Shown: positions 54,391 to 62,805, numbered from the stretch's first letter. The stretch is DNA of 64,000 nucleotides from Agromyces subbeticus DSM 16689 (GCF_000421565.1 NZ_ATXG01000005.1:124001-188000); one strand, 5' to 3'. Translations and numbers: made by a program. The notes: generated from the letters alone by a model not told the origin.

Positions 54391-55379
54391 CGGTGCAGCC
54401 CCGGCAGCACGTCGCGCCCGAAGATCTCGATGAATTCGGTCTGGTTGCGGCCCACGTTGTGCAGGTAGATGCGATCGAAGCCGAGGTCGAGGTAGTGCTG
54501 GATGTGCGCCCGGTGCGCGTCGGGGTCTGCCGAGACGATCATGCGGCCCTCGAAGTCGTCGGGGCGCACGGTGCGCGCGATCTGCTCGAACTCGAAGGGC
54601 GATCGGATGTCGCTGCGGCCGAACCGCAGACCGCCGATCGGCCATTCGGCGAGCGCGTTGCGCATCGCCTCTTCATCGGTGCTCGCCCACGAGAGATGCA
54701 GCTGCAGCACCTTCGGCATCGTCGATGCGTCACGGCCGGATTCGCGAGCGCCCTCGGCGAACCGCGCGAGCAGCGGTGCCACGCGGTCGATCGGCGCGCT
54801 CGTCGTGATCAGGCCGTCGACCTGCTTGCCGGCGCGACGCGCGGTGACGGGGCCGGCGGTGGCCACGAGGATCTCGGGCGCGACGGCCGGCATGGTCCAG
54901 AGACGGGTGGTCTCGAGCTTGAAGTTCGGGCCGAAGTGCCGCACGTCGCGACCCGCGATCGACCCCGAGAACAGCTTCTTGATGATCTCGACCGCTTCGA
55001 ACATGCGGTTGATGCGCTCGGGGGCCTCTGGCCAGTACTGCCCGACGATGTGCTCGTTGAGCGCCTCACCCGAGCCGATGCCGAGCCAGTGCCGACCCGG
55101 GTACATGCTCGCGAGCGTGGCACTCGCCTGGGCGACGACGGCCGGGTGCATGCGGAAGCTCGGCGTCGTGACGCCGGGCCCGAGATCACCCGAGGTGCGC
55201 TCGCCGAGCGCCGCCAGCACGCTCCAGACGAACGAGGACTCGCCCTGACGCGGCAGCCAGGGCTGGAAGTGGTCGGACGCCATCACCCCGGTGAACCCGT
55301 GGCGCTCGGCGAGCGCGGCGAGCGCGACCGCCTCGGTGGGGGCGAACTGCTCGAGCATCGCGGCGTAGCCGATGTGCAC
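54387..55379 (-). CDS. Fgd-like F420-dependent oxidoreductase
   Basis: 330 aa. GTG at 55379 is chosen since GGAGGG ends six bases before it; a GTG two codons upstream is too close. Clearly an Fgd paralogue: [38 protein letters not shown] (catalytic His37 and Trp41), [29 protein letters not shown]. But the glucose-6-phosphate phosphate-binding lysines are gone ([20 protein letters not shown]), so another, non-phosphorylated substrate is expected. It is the first gene of the operon with cofE, cofC and fgd, and probably consumes the F420H2 that Fgd makes. Confidence 0.85.
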   Translation of the reverse strand: MHIGYAAMLEQFAPTEAVALAALAERHGFTGVMASDHFQPWLPRQGESSFVWSVLAALGERTSGDLGPGVTTPSFRMHPAVVAQASATLASMYPGRHWLGIGSGEALNEHIVGQYWPEAPERINRMFEAVEIIKKLFSGSIAGRDVRHFGPNFKLETTRLWTMPAVAPEILVATAGPVTARRAGKQVDGLITTSAPIDRVAPLLARFAEGARESGRDASTMPKVLQLHLSWASTDEEAMRNALAEWPIGGLRFGRSDIRSPFEFEQIARTVRPDDFEGRMIVSADPDAHRAHIQHYLDLGFDRIYLHNVGRNQTEFIEIFGRDVLPGLHR

Positions 55380-55465
55380 TGACACCCCTCCATCCTGACG
55401 GGTCGCGAGCACCCGTGTCATGCGGGTGCGAGCCGGGCCGCCCGCGAACGCGAGTGACCGTTGTC

Positions 55466-55495
55466 ATTATCTCGGATACTGGATCCAAAATGCAA
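55466..55495 (-). promoter_or_regulatory. Promoter of the LLM-cofE-cofC-fgd operon with GntR site D in its spacer
   Basis: On the minus strand TTGCAT (55490-55495) and GATAAT (55466-55471) are 18 bp apart. The palindrome TGGAT-CCAGT-ATCCG (55473-55487; one mismatch) fills the spacer, so a bound regulator would block RNA polymerase. It lies about 87 bp before the start codon. Confidence 0.7.
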
Positions 55496-55536
55496 CCGCG
55501 AAAGCCGCGCGACTGAGCGTCGGGTCGTCGTTCCGC

Positions 55537-56319
55537 TCAGCGACGACCGGAACGGCGCGCGGAGACGGCCCCGGCCTCGGCAGCCGTCGCCTCGGCGTCG
55601 AGCAGCTCGAGCACGGCGTCGCGCACGCGCTCGAGGTGCTCGCGCAGCACGGTCACCGCCGGCTCGACCTCGCCGGCGGCGACGGCCTCGATGAGCTTCT
55701 CGTGCGAATGGCCGTGTTCGGCACCGCCGACCAGCCGCCAGCCGAGCACGTAGCGCCCGACCTTCAGGCGCAACTGCTCGATCATCTCCCACAGCACCGG
55801 GTGCCGCTCGGCGTCGTACAGCTCGGCGTAGAACGCCGTGCGGGCGTCGACGAAATCGGCGCCCTCCTGCTGCTCGTCGGCGATCTGCCCGAGCTCGCGC
55901 AACCGCTCCACCCGCTCGGGCGTCATCTCGCTCATCGACAGCCGTAGCGCCTCGATCTCGAGCAGGGTGCGGATGTCGTAGACCTCTTTCGCCTGCGCCG
56001 GCGAGAGCGACTTCACCACGGCGCCGCGACGGTCGTGGAACTCGACGAGCCCGTCGGCCTCGAGTTGGATGAGGGCCGAGCGCACCGGCAGTCGCGAGAC
56101 GCCGATCAGCTCGGCGAGCGTCTCTTGGCGCAGCTTCTGGCCCGGCACGAGCGCGCCGCCCAGAATGGCGTCGCGAAGGATGTCGTAGACCATCACGCCG
56201 ACCGAGCGGTAGCCGGTGGCATGACGACCGGCCAGTTGCTGCAGGGCTGCTGCCCCGCCGTCGGATCCGGCCGCGATCGGCTCGATGGCGTCGCCTGCAC
56301 TTGCACTGCGTGTGCTCAT
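55537..56319 (-). CDS. GntR/FCD-family transcriptional regulator (proposed master of the F420 regulon)
   Basis: 260 aa. N-terminal GntR winged helix (about 38-105; ILGGALVPGQKLRQETLAEL, IGVSRLPVRSALIQLEADGL, RRGAVVKSLS) and a C-terminal FCD all-helical sensor (about 110-240; YDIRTLLEIEALRLS with FCD Arg, FYAELYDAERHPVLWEMIEQ, HSHEKLIEAVAAGE with conserved His). FCD domains bind carboxylic or amino acids, often through a metal held by these residues. TAAGTT lies eight bases before the ATG and site E is 28 bp further upstream. That placement, with four more matching sites ahead of F420-linked operons, implies auto- and regulon control. The effector is unknown. Confidence 0.87.
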   Translation of the reverse strand: MSTRSASAGDAIEPIAAGSDGGAAALQQLAGRHATGYRSVGVMVYDILRDAILGGALVPGQKLRQETLAELIGVSRLPVRSALIQLEADGLVEFHDRRGAVVKSLSPAQAKEVYDIRTLLEIEALRLSMSEMTPERVERLRELGQIADEQQEGADFVDARTAFYAELYDAERHPVLWEMIEQLRLKVGRYVLGWRLVGGAEHGHSHEKLIEAVAAGEVEPAVTVLREHLERVRDAVLELLDAEATAAEAGAVSARRSGRR

Positions 56320-56361
56320 GAAACCCGAACTTAGCGGAAATCCGGCGCCGAAGACCGGTTC

Positions 56362-56376
56362 TGGATCCAGAATTCA
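56362..56376. promoter_or_regulatory. GntR operator candidate, site E (autoregulation)
   Basis: TGGAT-CCAGA-ATTCA (one mismatch to the consensus) lies 43 bp upstream of the gntR start and overlaps the stop codon of the second cofE gene. It falls just upstream of the inferred -35 of gntR. Confidence 0.65.
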
Positions 56377-57189
56377 GCGGAGGGGCTCACGCGGGGCGAG
56401 CGGTCCCTCGGCCTGCGACTCGTCGAAGCCGTTGCGATACCCCTCGTTGTACGCCTCATCGGCGCCGACCCGGAACAGGTCGCGCTCAGCCGGCCGCTGG
56501 ATCGACCGCGCCCCTGGCAGGTCGAGGTCGCCAACGAGGCGCCGGAGTCCGCGCACGACGGCGACCGGCACCCCCGACGACTTGCCCTTCACGAGCTCGG
56601 CGGCGCCCGCGAGCTCGTCGGCCACGCACGGCATCGTGACCGAGAGCGGCTGGCCCGAGGCATCCGTCGACCCGCGCAGGTCGTCGAAGACGAGCACGCC
56701 GGCCGCGCCGATCGCGAGATCGGTCTGGCCTTCGCGCCACGGGCGCCCGAGCGTATCGGAGAGGATGACGCCGACGTGGGCGCCGGTGAGGGCGCGGATG
56801 CCGGTGGCCAGCGCCCGGGCCGAGGCGTCCGGGTCGACCGGCAGCAGCAGCACCGTGCCGTGCGGTGCGTTCGACGCGTCGACGCCCGCCGCGGCACCGA
56901 TGATGCCCTGCCGGTTCTCGACGATGCGGGTCACGCCGCCGTCGAACGTGCGGCTCGCGACGACGCGAACGGTCTCGTCGGTGATCGCCTGCTCGCGGTC
57001 GGCGGCCTGCACGATGCGGCCCTCGGCCTTCGAGACGATCTTCGAGGTGATCACCAGGATGTCGCCGTCGTCGAGTGCGACCACCTCGGCGATGAGTGCG
57101 GCGAGATCGTCGCCCTTGCCGATCTCGGGCAGCCCCTCGACTCCTTCGATGCTGTATCTCACGGCCACCCCCGGCTCATCGGTCTGCAT
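56374..57189 (-). CDS. cofE: Coenzyme F420:L-glutamate ligase, copy 2
   Basis: 271 aa. Same fold and motifs as the copy in the fgd operon: [77 protein letters not shown]-terminus may be the ATG at 57189 or a GTG at 57162 preceded by GGGGG. The C-terminus ends in an acidic [15 protein letters not shown] tail instead of the Gly/Ala repeats of copy 1. It precedes gntR and has its own upstream region, so it is probably not under site E. Two ligases may differ in glutamate number or conditions of expression. Confidence 0.92.
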   Translation of the reverse strand: MQTDEPGVAVRYSIEGVEGLPEIGKGDDLAALIAEVVALDDGDILVITSKIVSKAEGRIVQAADREQAITDETVRVVASRTFDGGVTRIVENRQGIIGAAAGVDASNAPHGTVLLLPVDPDASARALATGIRALTGAHVGVILSDTLGRPWREGQTDLAIGAAGVLVFDDLRGSTDASGQPLSVTMPCVADELAGAAELVKGKSSGVPVAVVRGLRRLVGDLDLPGARSIQRPAERDLFRVGADEAYNEGYRNGFDESQAEGPLAPREPLR

Positions 57190-57286
57190 GAATCATCGCA
57201 GTTCCGCGGCCCGCGCGGCCAGTTGCACGTCGAAGCGCCGTGTCCACCCCTTGAAGAGACGGATGCCCCCGGCGGTAGCATCGCGT

Positions 57287-57820
57287 ATGGTCACCGATGA
57301 TTCGCGCGACGACCGCCGTGACGGTCGCAACGAGACCCGGGTCGAACGCCTCGATCGCAACTGGACCGACATCCTCCAAGAGCTGCGAGCCGTGCAGACC
57401 GGCACCCAGGTGATCAGCGGATTCCTGCTCGCCGCGGCGTTCCAGCCGCGCTTCACCGAACTCGACGGCTACCAGCTCACGCTCTACCTCGTGCTCGTCG
57501 GTCTGGCGTGCGCGGCCACGCTGATCGGCCTCGGTCCGGTAATCCTGCACCGGCTGCTGTTCGGCCAGTTGCAGAAGGACCGCGTCGTGCATGTCGGCGG
57601 CGCGCTGCTCGTCGCCGATCTCGTCGTCGTCTCGCTGCTCGCCGCCGGGGTCGCGGGCCTCGTCTTCGACGTTGCGCTCGGCCGGGCCGCCGGGTTCGTC
57701 GCCCTCGGCGCCGGGGTCGTCGCGGTCGCGCTGCTCTGGCTCGCGGTGCCACGGCTCTCGGCCGACCGGGTGCCGGTGCGGCCCGGCGAACGCTTCTCGA
57801 ACGGGCAATTACACGACTGA
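57287..57820 (+). CDS. DUF6328 family four-helix membrane protein
   Basis: 177 aa. Charged N-terminus with NETRVERLDRNWTDILQELR, then QTGTQVISGFLLAAAFQPRF and about four transmembrane helices (about 55-165), ending in a short polar tail. The first helix with QTGxQ and LAAAFQ is typical of DUF6328 proteins, whose function is unknown. TAGCAT (57276-57281) ends five bases before the ATG, again a leaderless pattern. No operon partner is evident; it is divergent from the second cofE gene. Confidence 0.7.
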   Translation: MVTDDSRDDRRDGRNETRVERLDRNWTDILQELRAVQTGTQVISGFLLAAAFQPRFTELDGYQLTLYLVLVGLACAATLIGLGPVILHRLLFGQLQKDRVVHVGGALLVADLVVVSLLAAGVAGLVFDVALGRAAGFVALGAGVVAVALLWLAVPRLSADRVPVRPGERFSNGQLHD

Positions 57821-57851
57821 TCGCGTGGGCGGCCTGTCTTTCGCTTGACCC

Positions 57852-58016
57852 ATGCGCATCGCCACCTGGAACGTCGACTCGATCCGCGCCCGAGTCGGGC
57901 GCACCGGGCGCTCGCTCGGCGACCCGCACTACACCTACAAGCTCGATTGGCTCGCGGCGCTCACCGACTACACGCGCGCTGAGACATCCGCTCAGCCTGA
58001 AGTGCCCTTCGCGCTC
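57852..58016 (+). pseudogene. Truncated xthA copy with a 300-bp internal deletion
   Basis: 57852-57906 matches the first 55 bases of intact xthA (59752-59806) with one change (GTCGACTCG for GTCAACTCG), and the rest to 58016 matches 60107-60216 with two changes. Exactly 300 bp (codons 19-118 of xthA) are missing, joined at a CG microhomology, and everything after codon 155 is absent. It cannot encode a nuclease. The frame stays open into the next gene, but that gene has its own ribosome-binding site and signal peptide. Confidence 0.85.
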
Positions 58017-58136
58017 GCGCGCCTGCCGCACCCGGGCATCGGATCACCCCCCGAATGGGGGCATCGCTTTCGGAGAGCGTGCTCCGTATCGTGCAGTCTG
58101 CCCTCATCCCTGAGGTCATCTCCCCGAAGGAACCAT

Positions 58137-59651
58137 ATGTCCCGCTCCCCCAGTGCAATGCCTTGGCGCACTGCATTCGCTCTCGCGGCCTGCGTCGCAG
58201 TCACCGTGATCAGCGCAACACCCGCCCACGCCTCATCGAGCGACGGCGCCGAAGGGCCCGGCCACGTGCCGCCGGCGTTCTCAACGTCGGTCCCATCCGC
58301 GAGCGATCCGCTCGCACCGCGGGGCCTGACACTCGGCGTCTCGGCCACGACCGCCTCTGCCGAGCTCGGCGACGACGTGGTGGCCCGCATGGCCGTCGGC
58401 ACCGGTTCGATCTCTGGCGTCGTCGATCAGCTCGTCGACTACGCAGTGTCTGTGCCGCTCCAGGGAGCCACGATCACCGCCCATACCTATGACTCGGGAA
58501 ACAACACGCTGTCGGGGTCCCTTGCGACCGCGACGAGCGCATCCGACGGCACCTACACGTTGACCGGTCTCGACACCGGATCGTACGTCGTGCTCGTTCA
58601 GGACCAGGCATCGGGATCGGAACTCCTGCCCGACTTCTACCCGAATGCGGCGTATGCCTCGCAGGCCGATGCGGTCGTCGTCACCGACGGACAGGACTCC
58701 GCCGGCATCGACGAGGTGCTTGCTCCGCTGCTGAGCGATTACATCGCGGGAGCGTCGCGCTATGAGACCTCGGCCGCGATCGCGGCGGACTTCCCCGCGA
58801 ACGTCGACTGCGTCTACCTCGCCTCAGGGGCGGACTTCCCCGATGCGTTGAGCGCAGCTCCGGCTGCAGCCACGTGCGGCGGTCCGCTCCTGCTGGTGGC
58901 GCCGACGGCAGTACCGTCGGCCATCGAAGCCGAACTCGGCCGGTTGAGCCCGGCGAACATCCTCATCGCCGGTGGTACCGGTGCCGTCTCCGCGGGTGTG
59001 GAGTCCGCCGTCAAGCAGATCGTCGCCGATGCCAATGTGCAGCGACTCGCCGGCTCCGATCGGTTCGCCACCTCGCGGGCGATCGTCGACCACGCCTTCG
59101 GCGAGACCGGCGGGACCGGCGGGTTCGCCTGGATCGCGACGGGCATGAACTTCCCCGATGCGCTCTCCGCGAGCAACGGGGCGGCCTCCTACGGCGAACC
59201 GGTGCTGATCGTTCCGGGAGCGGCTCCTTCGCTCGACGGTGCGACGATGACCACGATCGCCGGGCTCGAGCCTGACGCGGTGCTCATCGCCGGCGGCACC
59301 GGCGTCGTGTCGACAGGCATCCAAGCCCAGCTGGCGCAGCAGTATGCAACGAACCGACTGGCAGGTGCCGACCGCTACGGCACGTCGCTCGTGATCAACG
59401 AGTTCAACTGGTACACCCCCGACGGCGCCACCTCGGTCTACGCATTCGTCACCAACGGAACCAACTTCCCCGACGCGCTCTCGGGTGCCGCCCTCGCGGG
59501 CGGCAGGTGGGGCGCGCCGCTGTACGCCGTTCCCCCGACGTGCGTGCCTGACTCCGTGCAACAGCACATCGCCGCGCTCCACGTCTACGAGACGTACCTG
59601 CTCGGCTACTTCTCGGAGATCTCGTTCGACGAACCGCTGAAACACTGCTGA
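58137..59651 (+). CDS. Secreted protein with cell-wall-binding repeats
   Basis: 504 aa from ATG 58137, with GAAGGA seven bases upstream. Signal peptide (AVTVISATPAHASSSDG). A small carboxypeptidase-regulatory/SpaA-like beta domain (about 85-165; GSISGVVDQLVDYAVSVPL, TYTLTGLDTGSYVVLVQDQ) is followed by three cell-wall-binding type 2 repeats (about 200-500), each with a RYETS/RFATS/RYGTS start, an ASGADFPDAL, ATGMNFPDAL or TNGTNFPDAL core and a LIAGGTGAVS-type turn. Such repeats attach proteins to the envelope. The third repeat ends in TYLLGYFSEIS. No enzymatic domain is seen. Inserted between the two xthA copies, which suggests arrival by recombination. Confidence 0.85.
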   Translation: MSRSPSAMPWRTAFALAACVAVTVISATPAHASSSDGAEGPGHVPPAFSTSVPSASDPLAPRGLTLGVSATTASAELGDDVVARMAVGTGSISGVVDQLVDYAVSVPLQGATITAHTYDSGNNTLSGSLATATSASDGTYTLTGLDTGSYVVLVQDQASGSELLPDFYPNAAYASQADAVVVTDGQDSAGIDEVLAPLLSDYIAGASRYETSAAIAADFPANVDCVYLASGADFPDALSAAPAAATCGGPLLLVAPTAVPSAIEAELGRLSPANILIAGGTGAVSAGVESAVKQIVADANVQRLAGSDRFATSRAIVDHAFGETGGTGGFAWIATGMNFPDALSASNGAASYGEPVLIVPGAAPSLDGATMTTIAGLEPDAVLIAGGTGVVSTGIQAQLAQQYATNRLAGADRYGTSLVINEFNWYTPDGATSVYAFVTNGTNFPDALSGAALAGGRWGAPLYAVPPTCVPDSVQQHIAALHVYETYLLGYFSEISFDEPLKHC

Positions 59652-59669
59652 GCCGCTGCAACTGAACGA

Positions 59670-59707
59670 ACGGATGCCTCGGGTGCACGCGCACCCGAGG
59701 CATCCGT
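59670..59707 (+). terminator. Perfect 17-bp terminator hairpin
   Basis: ACGGATGCCTCGGGTGC (59670-59686) pairs perfectly with its complement (59691-59707) around ACGC, 18 bp after the stop of the cell-wall-binding protein gene. It separates that gene from xthA. Confidence 0.85.
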
Positions 59708-59751
59708 TGCGTGAGGGCAGACGCGTCGGACGCCTGCCATACGCTGGATGC

Positions 59752-60588
59752 ATGCGCATCGCCACCTGGAACGTCAACTCGATCCGCGCCCGAGTCGGGC
59801 GCACCGTCGACTGGATGGTGCGCGAAGACGTCGACGTGCTCGCGATGCAGGAGATCAAGTGCAAGCCCGAGCAGTTCCCGCTCGAGGCGTTCGAAGCGGC
59901 GGGCTACGAGGTGGCGATCCACGGTCTGAACCAGTGGAACGGCGTGGCGATCGCGAGCCGTTCGCCCATCGGCGAGGTCGAGACGGCGTTCCCGGGCATG
60001 CCGGGCTTCCTCAAGGGACTCGAGGGCCCCGACCAGCCGCAAGAGGCTCGCGCGATCGGCGCGACGGTCGACGGCGTGCGGGTGTGGAGCCTCTACGTGC
60101 CCAACGGGCGCTCGCTCGGCGACCCGCACTACACCTACAAGCTCGATTGGCTCGCGGCGCTCACCGACTACACGCGCGCCGAGACATCCGCTCGGCCTGA
60201 AGTGCCCTTCGCGCTCATGGGCGACTTCAACATCGCACCGCTCGATTCCGACAACGGCGACCCGATGGTCGTCGAGGGCGTCAGCACGCACGTCTCGCCG
60301 CCCGAGCGCGCGGCGTTCTTCACGCTCGAGAACGCCGGCGTCACCGATGTCGTGCGCCCACGCGTTCCCGAGGGCTTCACCTACTGGGACTACAAGCAAC
60401 TGAAGTTCCCGCGCAACGAGGGCATGCGCATCGACTTCGTGCTCGGCTCGGCGGCGTTCGCCGAGGCCGTCACCGATGCCACGATCCACCGCAACGAGCG
60501 CAAGGGCGATGTTCCCAGCGACCACGTGCCGGTGCTCGTCGAGCTCGCGCTCGGCGACGAAGACGACGATCGCCCGATGATCTTCTGA
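59752..60588 (+). CDS. xthA: Exodeoxyribonuclease III
   Basis: 278 aa. Endonuclease/exonuclease/phosphatase fold: MRIATWNVNSIRAR with Asn7, VLAMQEIKC with the metal ligand Glu34, YVPNGRSLGDPHYTYKLDW, LMGDFNIAP, and the final SDHVPVLVEL His. It acts on AP sites and 3-prime blocked ends in base-excision repair. TACGCT (59740-59745) lies exactly six bases before the ATG, pointing to a leaderless mRNA. An internally deleted copy sits 1.7 kb upstream. A different upstream start was rejected because it falls in the terminator region. Confidence 0.93.
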   Translation: MRIATWNVNSIRARVGRTVDWMVREDVDVLAMQEIKCKPEQFPLEAFEAAGYEVAIHGLNQWNGVAIASRSPIGEVETAFPGMPGFLKGLEGPDQPQEARAIGATVDGVRVWSLYVPNGRSLGDPHYTYKLDWLAALTDYTRAETSARPEVPFALMGDFNIAPLDSDNGDPMVVEGVSTHVSPPERAAFFTLENAGVTDVVRPRVPEGFTYWDYKQLKFPRNEGMRIDFVLGSAAFAEAVTDATIHRNERKGDVPSDHVPVLVELALGDEDDDRPMIF

Positions 60589-60601
60589 GGCCGCTCGCGC
60601 G

Positions 60602-61189
60602 TCAGCGGGCGTCGCGCCACATCGGTTGCAGGGTCGGGGCGTCGTCGGCGACCCGGATCGGGCCACCGAGGTCGTCGAATCCGTGGCGCAGGTAGAAGCG
60701 GCGGTTCTCGGGCGATGATGCCTCGAGGGAGACGGGCAGGCCTCGCTCTGCGGCGGCTTCGATGCCGGCTGCGAGCATGATGCCGCCGATGCCGCCGCGC
60801 CGGCGTGCCGGGTGCACCGCCATCGACGGCAGGTAGACGTGCGGCGATCGCGGGCGCCGCGCATCGGTCGCGTGCTGGAGCGCGCGCATTCGCTGCGACA
60901 GCGGATCATCTCCGGTGATCTCACTCGTGAGCACGGTCGACGAGTGCTGCCAGATCGAAGCACCCAGCGGTACGCCATCCGATGCCGCCGCGGTGATCAC
61001 GTTGCCTGACGCGATCGCCTCGCCCAGTGATGCGTCGAACATGAAGCGCAGCATCTCGAGGCGGGTGCCCTGATCGGGGTGGATCCACTCGGTGAGCGCA
61101 TCGTCGTCGAACGCCGACGCGCACAGCTCGACGATCGCTGCGGCGTCGTGCGAAGTGGCGAGCCGTGGTCGGATTCCGGATTCGGTCAT
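60602..61189 (-). CDS. GNAT family N-acetyltransferase
   Basis: 195 aa from ATG 61189, with AGAGGGA about ten bases upstream. GNAT core: YLPSMAVHPARRRGGIGGIMLAAGIEAA contains the acetyl-CoA pyrophosphate loop (RRxGxG/A form RRRGGIGG), followed by LPVSLEASSPENRRFYLRHGFDDLG, typical of Eis-unlike small GNATs. The first 60 residues (AIVELCASAFDDDALTEWIHPD) resemble the puromycin-acetyltransferase-like subgroup. Substrate unknown; it could be an amino sugar, amine or antibiotic. The gene runs convergent to xthA, with which it nearly abuts. Confidence 0.8.
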   Translation of the reverse strand: MTESGIRPRLATSHDAAAIVELCASAFDDDALTEWIHPDQGTRLEMLRFMFDASLGEAIASGNVITAAASDGVPLGASIWQHSSTVLTSEITGDDPLSQRMRALQHATDARRPRSPHVYLPSMAVHPARRRGGIGGIMLAAGIEAAAERGLPVSLEASSPENRRFYLRHGFDDLGGPIRVADDAPTLQPMWRDAR

Positions 61190-61239
61190 GGCGGTGTGTC
61201 CCTCTCTGAGATGGATCAGTTGCGGATGCGCGCGCGACG

Positions 61240-61944
61240 TCACTGCGTGCCCGCGTGCGCCAGCGCGCTCGGCGAGAGGCGGCCGACGATCGCCGGCGCC
61301 TTTCGTACGAGCTCGTCGTTCGTCAGCGCGTCGAGCATGAAGAGGGCGTAGTCGACCCGCCGCGTTCGGTCGCTCGCGAGCACGGGGTCGCCGACGTGCT
61401 CGGCCCAGACCGGGAGCCCCTGGCTCTCGCCCTCTTCGAGGGTGCTGCCGCGCACGAGCGTCCATCGGGTGCCGCTCGCGTAGATGCGATGGGCGGCCTC
61501 GACCTGATCGTCGATGTCCATGACGCGAAGCGCCCGCATGAGCTTCGTCATCACCGCTTGCGCGCGGAGGGTCGCGGGCGGGTACACATCGTGCTCGTCG
61601 CGCGGCACGTGCCAGCCGCACGAGAAGACGAGCCGTGCGCCGGGCTCGGCGAAGTCGAGCACCGCTTGCGCCGTGCCCGATGAGTAGTGCCGGGTGCCCC
61701 ACGGCACCAGCACGGTGAGCACCGCGTCGCAGCCGGCCACGGCCTGCTCGATGACGCGCCGGTCGTCGGTGTAGCCGGGCACCACGGTGATGCGATTCGC
61801 GAGTTCACCGAGCTTGCCGACGCTGCGCTCGCGGCAGACACCGACCACGTCGTAGCCCCGATCGAGGGCGAGCCTGACCATGTGCTGGCCGAGCTTGCCC
61901 GATGCGCCGATGACGCAGACCCTCTGGATGCCCGACGTGCTCAT
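61240..61944 (-). CDS. NmrA/SDR-type NAD(P)-binding oxidoreductase
   Basis: 234 aa. N-terminal Rossmann motif VCVIGASGKLGQHMVRLAL (GxSGxLG) binds NAD(P); DAVLTVLVPWG and VFSCGWHVPR follow, then WTLVRGSTLEEGESQG. It is an atypical short-chain dehydrogenase or NmrA-like protein without a clear Tyr-x3-Lys catalytic pair, so it may act as a redox sensor or epimerase-like enzyme. It is divergent from a TetR regulator, with two operators between the genes; TetR probably represses it. The inducing compound is unknown. Confidence 0.8.
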   Translation of the reverse strand: MSTSGIQRVCVIGASGKLGQHMVRLALDRGYDVVGVCRERSVGKLGELANRITVVPGYTDDRRVIEQAVAGCDAVLTVLVPWGTRHYSSGTAQAVLDFAEPGARLVFSCGWHVPRDEHDVYPPATLRAQAVMTKLMRALRVMDIDDQVEAAHRIYASGTRWTLVRGSTLEEGESQGLPVWAEHVGDPVLASDRTRRVDYALFMLDALTNDELVRKAPAIVGRLSPSALAHAGTQ

Positions 61945-61970
61945 GCCTTCTTCTTCGCGCCGTTCACTCT

Positions 61971-62008
61971 TACTTACAATGTAAGTACCCTACACTTACG
62001 TTGTAAGC
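61971..62008. promoter_or_regulatory. Two TetR operators between divergent genes
   Basis: TACTTACA-A-TGTAAGTA (61971-61987) is a perfect 17-bp palindrome; CTTAC-GTT-GTAAG (61995-62007) is a second, with centres 22 bp apart (two turns). A candidate -10 TACACT (61991-61996) for tetR lies between them, and the sites also cover the promoter of the oxidoreductase. A typical TetR arrangement. Confidence 0.8.
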
Positions 62009-62033
62009 ATGTGCAACCTCGGGGGCAGGCGAA

Positions 62034-62732
62034 ATGAGCACGACGCGCAGCGCGCAGCCGATCGCGGCACGGCGGTCACCGTTGAGTCGATCGCGAATCG
62101 TCGAGGCCGCGGTCGGACTGGCCGACGACTCCGGCTCGGCCGGGGTGACGATGCGGGCGGTCGCCAGCAGCCTCGGCGTCGAAGCGATGTCGCTGTACAA
62201 CCACGTGGCCAACCGCGCCGGCCTGCTCGACGGCATGATCGATGCGGTGTTCGCGGAGATCGCGCTTCCCGACAGTGCAGCCCCGTGGCGCGACGAGCTG
62301 CACGTGCTCGCCGTCTCGACCCGCGCAGCGTTGCAGCGCCACCCGTGGGCGATCGGCATGATGGATTCGCGCAGCACCCCCGGGCCGGCGACGTTGCGCC
62401 ATCACGACAGCGTGCTCGGCACCCTGCGCCGTGCGGGATTCTCGACGACCATGTCGGTGCACGCCATGGCGGTGCTCGACAGTTACGTCTACGGCAGCCT
62501 GCTGCAGGAACGCAGCCTGCCATTCGGCGAAAACGGTGATGCCGACGACGCCGGTGACGCCGGTCATGCAGCGGCTGAGCTGCTCGCGCAGCTCTCCGCC
62601 GCCGACTACCCGAATCTCGCCGAGATCGCGCTCGAGCGCGCGGGGGCCGGATCCGCCGCGCCCGGCGTCGACGACGAATTCCTCTTCGGTCTCGCCCTGA
62701 TCCTCGACGGACTGGCGCCCGACGCGGGCTGA
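62034..62732 (+). CDS. TetR family transcriptional regulator
   Basis: 232 aa. N-terminal TetR helix-turn-helix (about 18-64; SRIVEAAVGLADDSGSAGVTMRAVASSLGV then MSLYNHVANRAGLLDGMID) and a C-terminal TetR_C_1-like ligand domain (about 85-225; WRDELHVLAVSTRAALQRHPW). The MSLYNHV sequence marks the recognition helix end. Controls, by the palindromes upstream, itself and the divergent NAD(P)-binding oxidoreductase. A segment of Asp/Ala-rich linker (GDADDAGDAGH) interrupts the ligand domain. The effector is unknown. Confidence 0.88.
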   Translation: MSTTRSAQPIAARRSPLSRSRIVEAAVGLADDSGSAGVTMRAVASSLGVEAMSLYNHVANRAGLLDGMIDAVFAEIALPDSAAPWRDELHVLAVSTRAALQRHPWAIGMMDSRSTPGPATLRHHDSVLGTLRRAGFSTTMSVHAMAVLDSYVYGSLLQERSLPFGENGDADDAGDAGHAAAELLAQLSAADYPNLAEIALERAGAGSAAPGVDDEFLFGLALILDGLAPDAG

Positions 62733-62760
62733 CCCCCGCCGCGGACAGACGCAACCCCAT

Positions 62761-62777
62761 GCCCGGAATCGCCGGGC
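62761..62777 (+). terminator. Short hairpin after tetR
   Basis: GCCCGG-AATCG-CCGGGC, a perfect 6-bp stem, 29 bp after the tetR stop and 29 bp before the kinase start. Short but well placed as a terminator. Confidence 0.45.
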
Positions 62778-62805
62778 TCCCAGCCGGCGACGTTACGCTC
62801 GAGAG

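Noticed and set aside
57852..59651. 599-aa fusion of an exonuclease III start with the cell-wall-binding protein
   Set aside because: The first part is a deleted xthA remnant; the secreted protein has its own GAAGGA site, ATG at 58137 and signal peptide, and an internal signal peptide would not work in a fusion.
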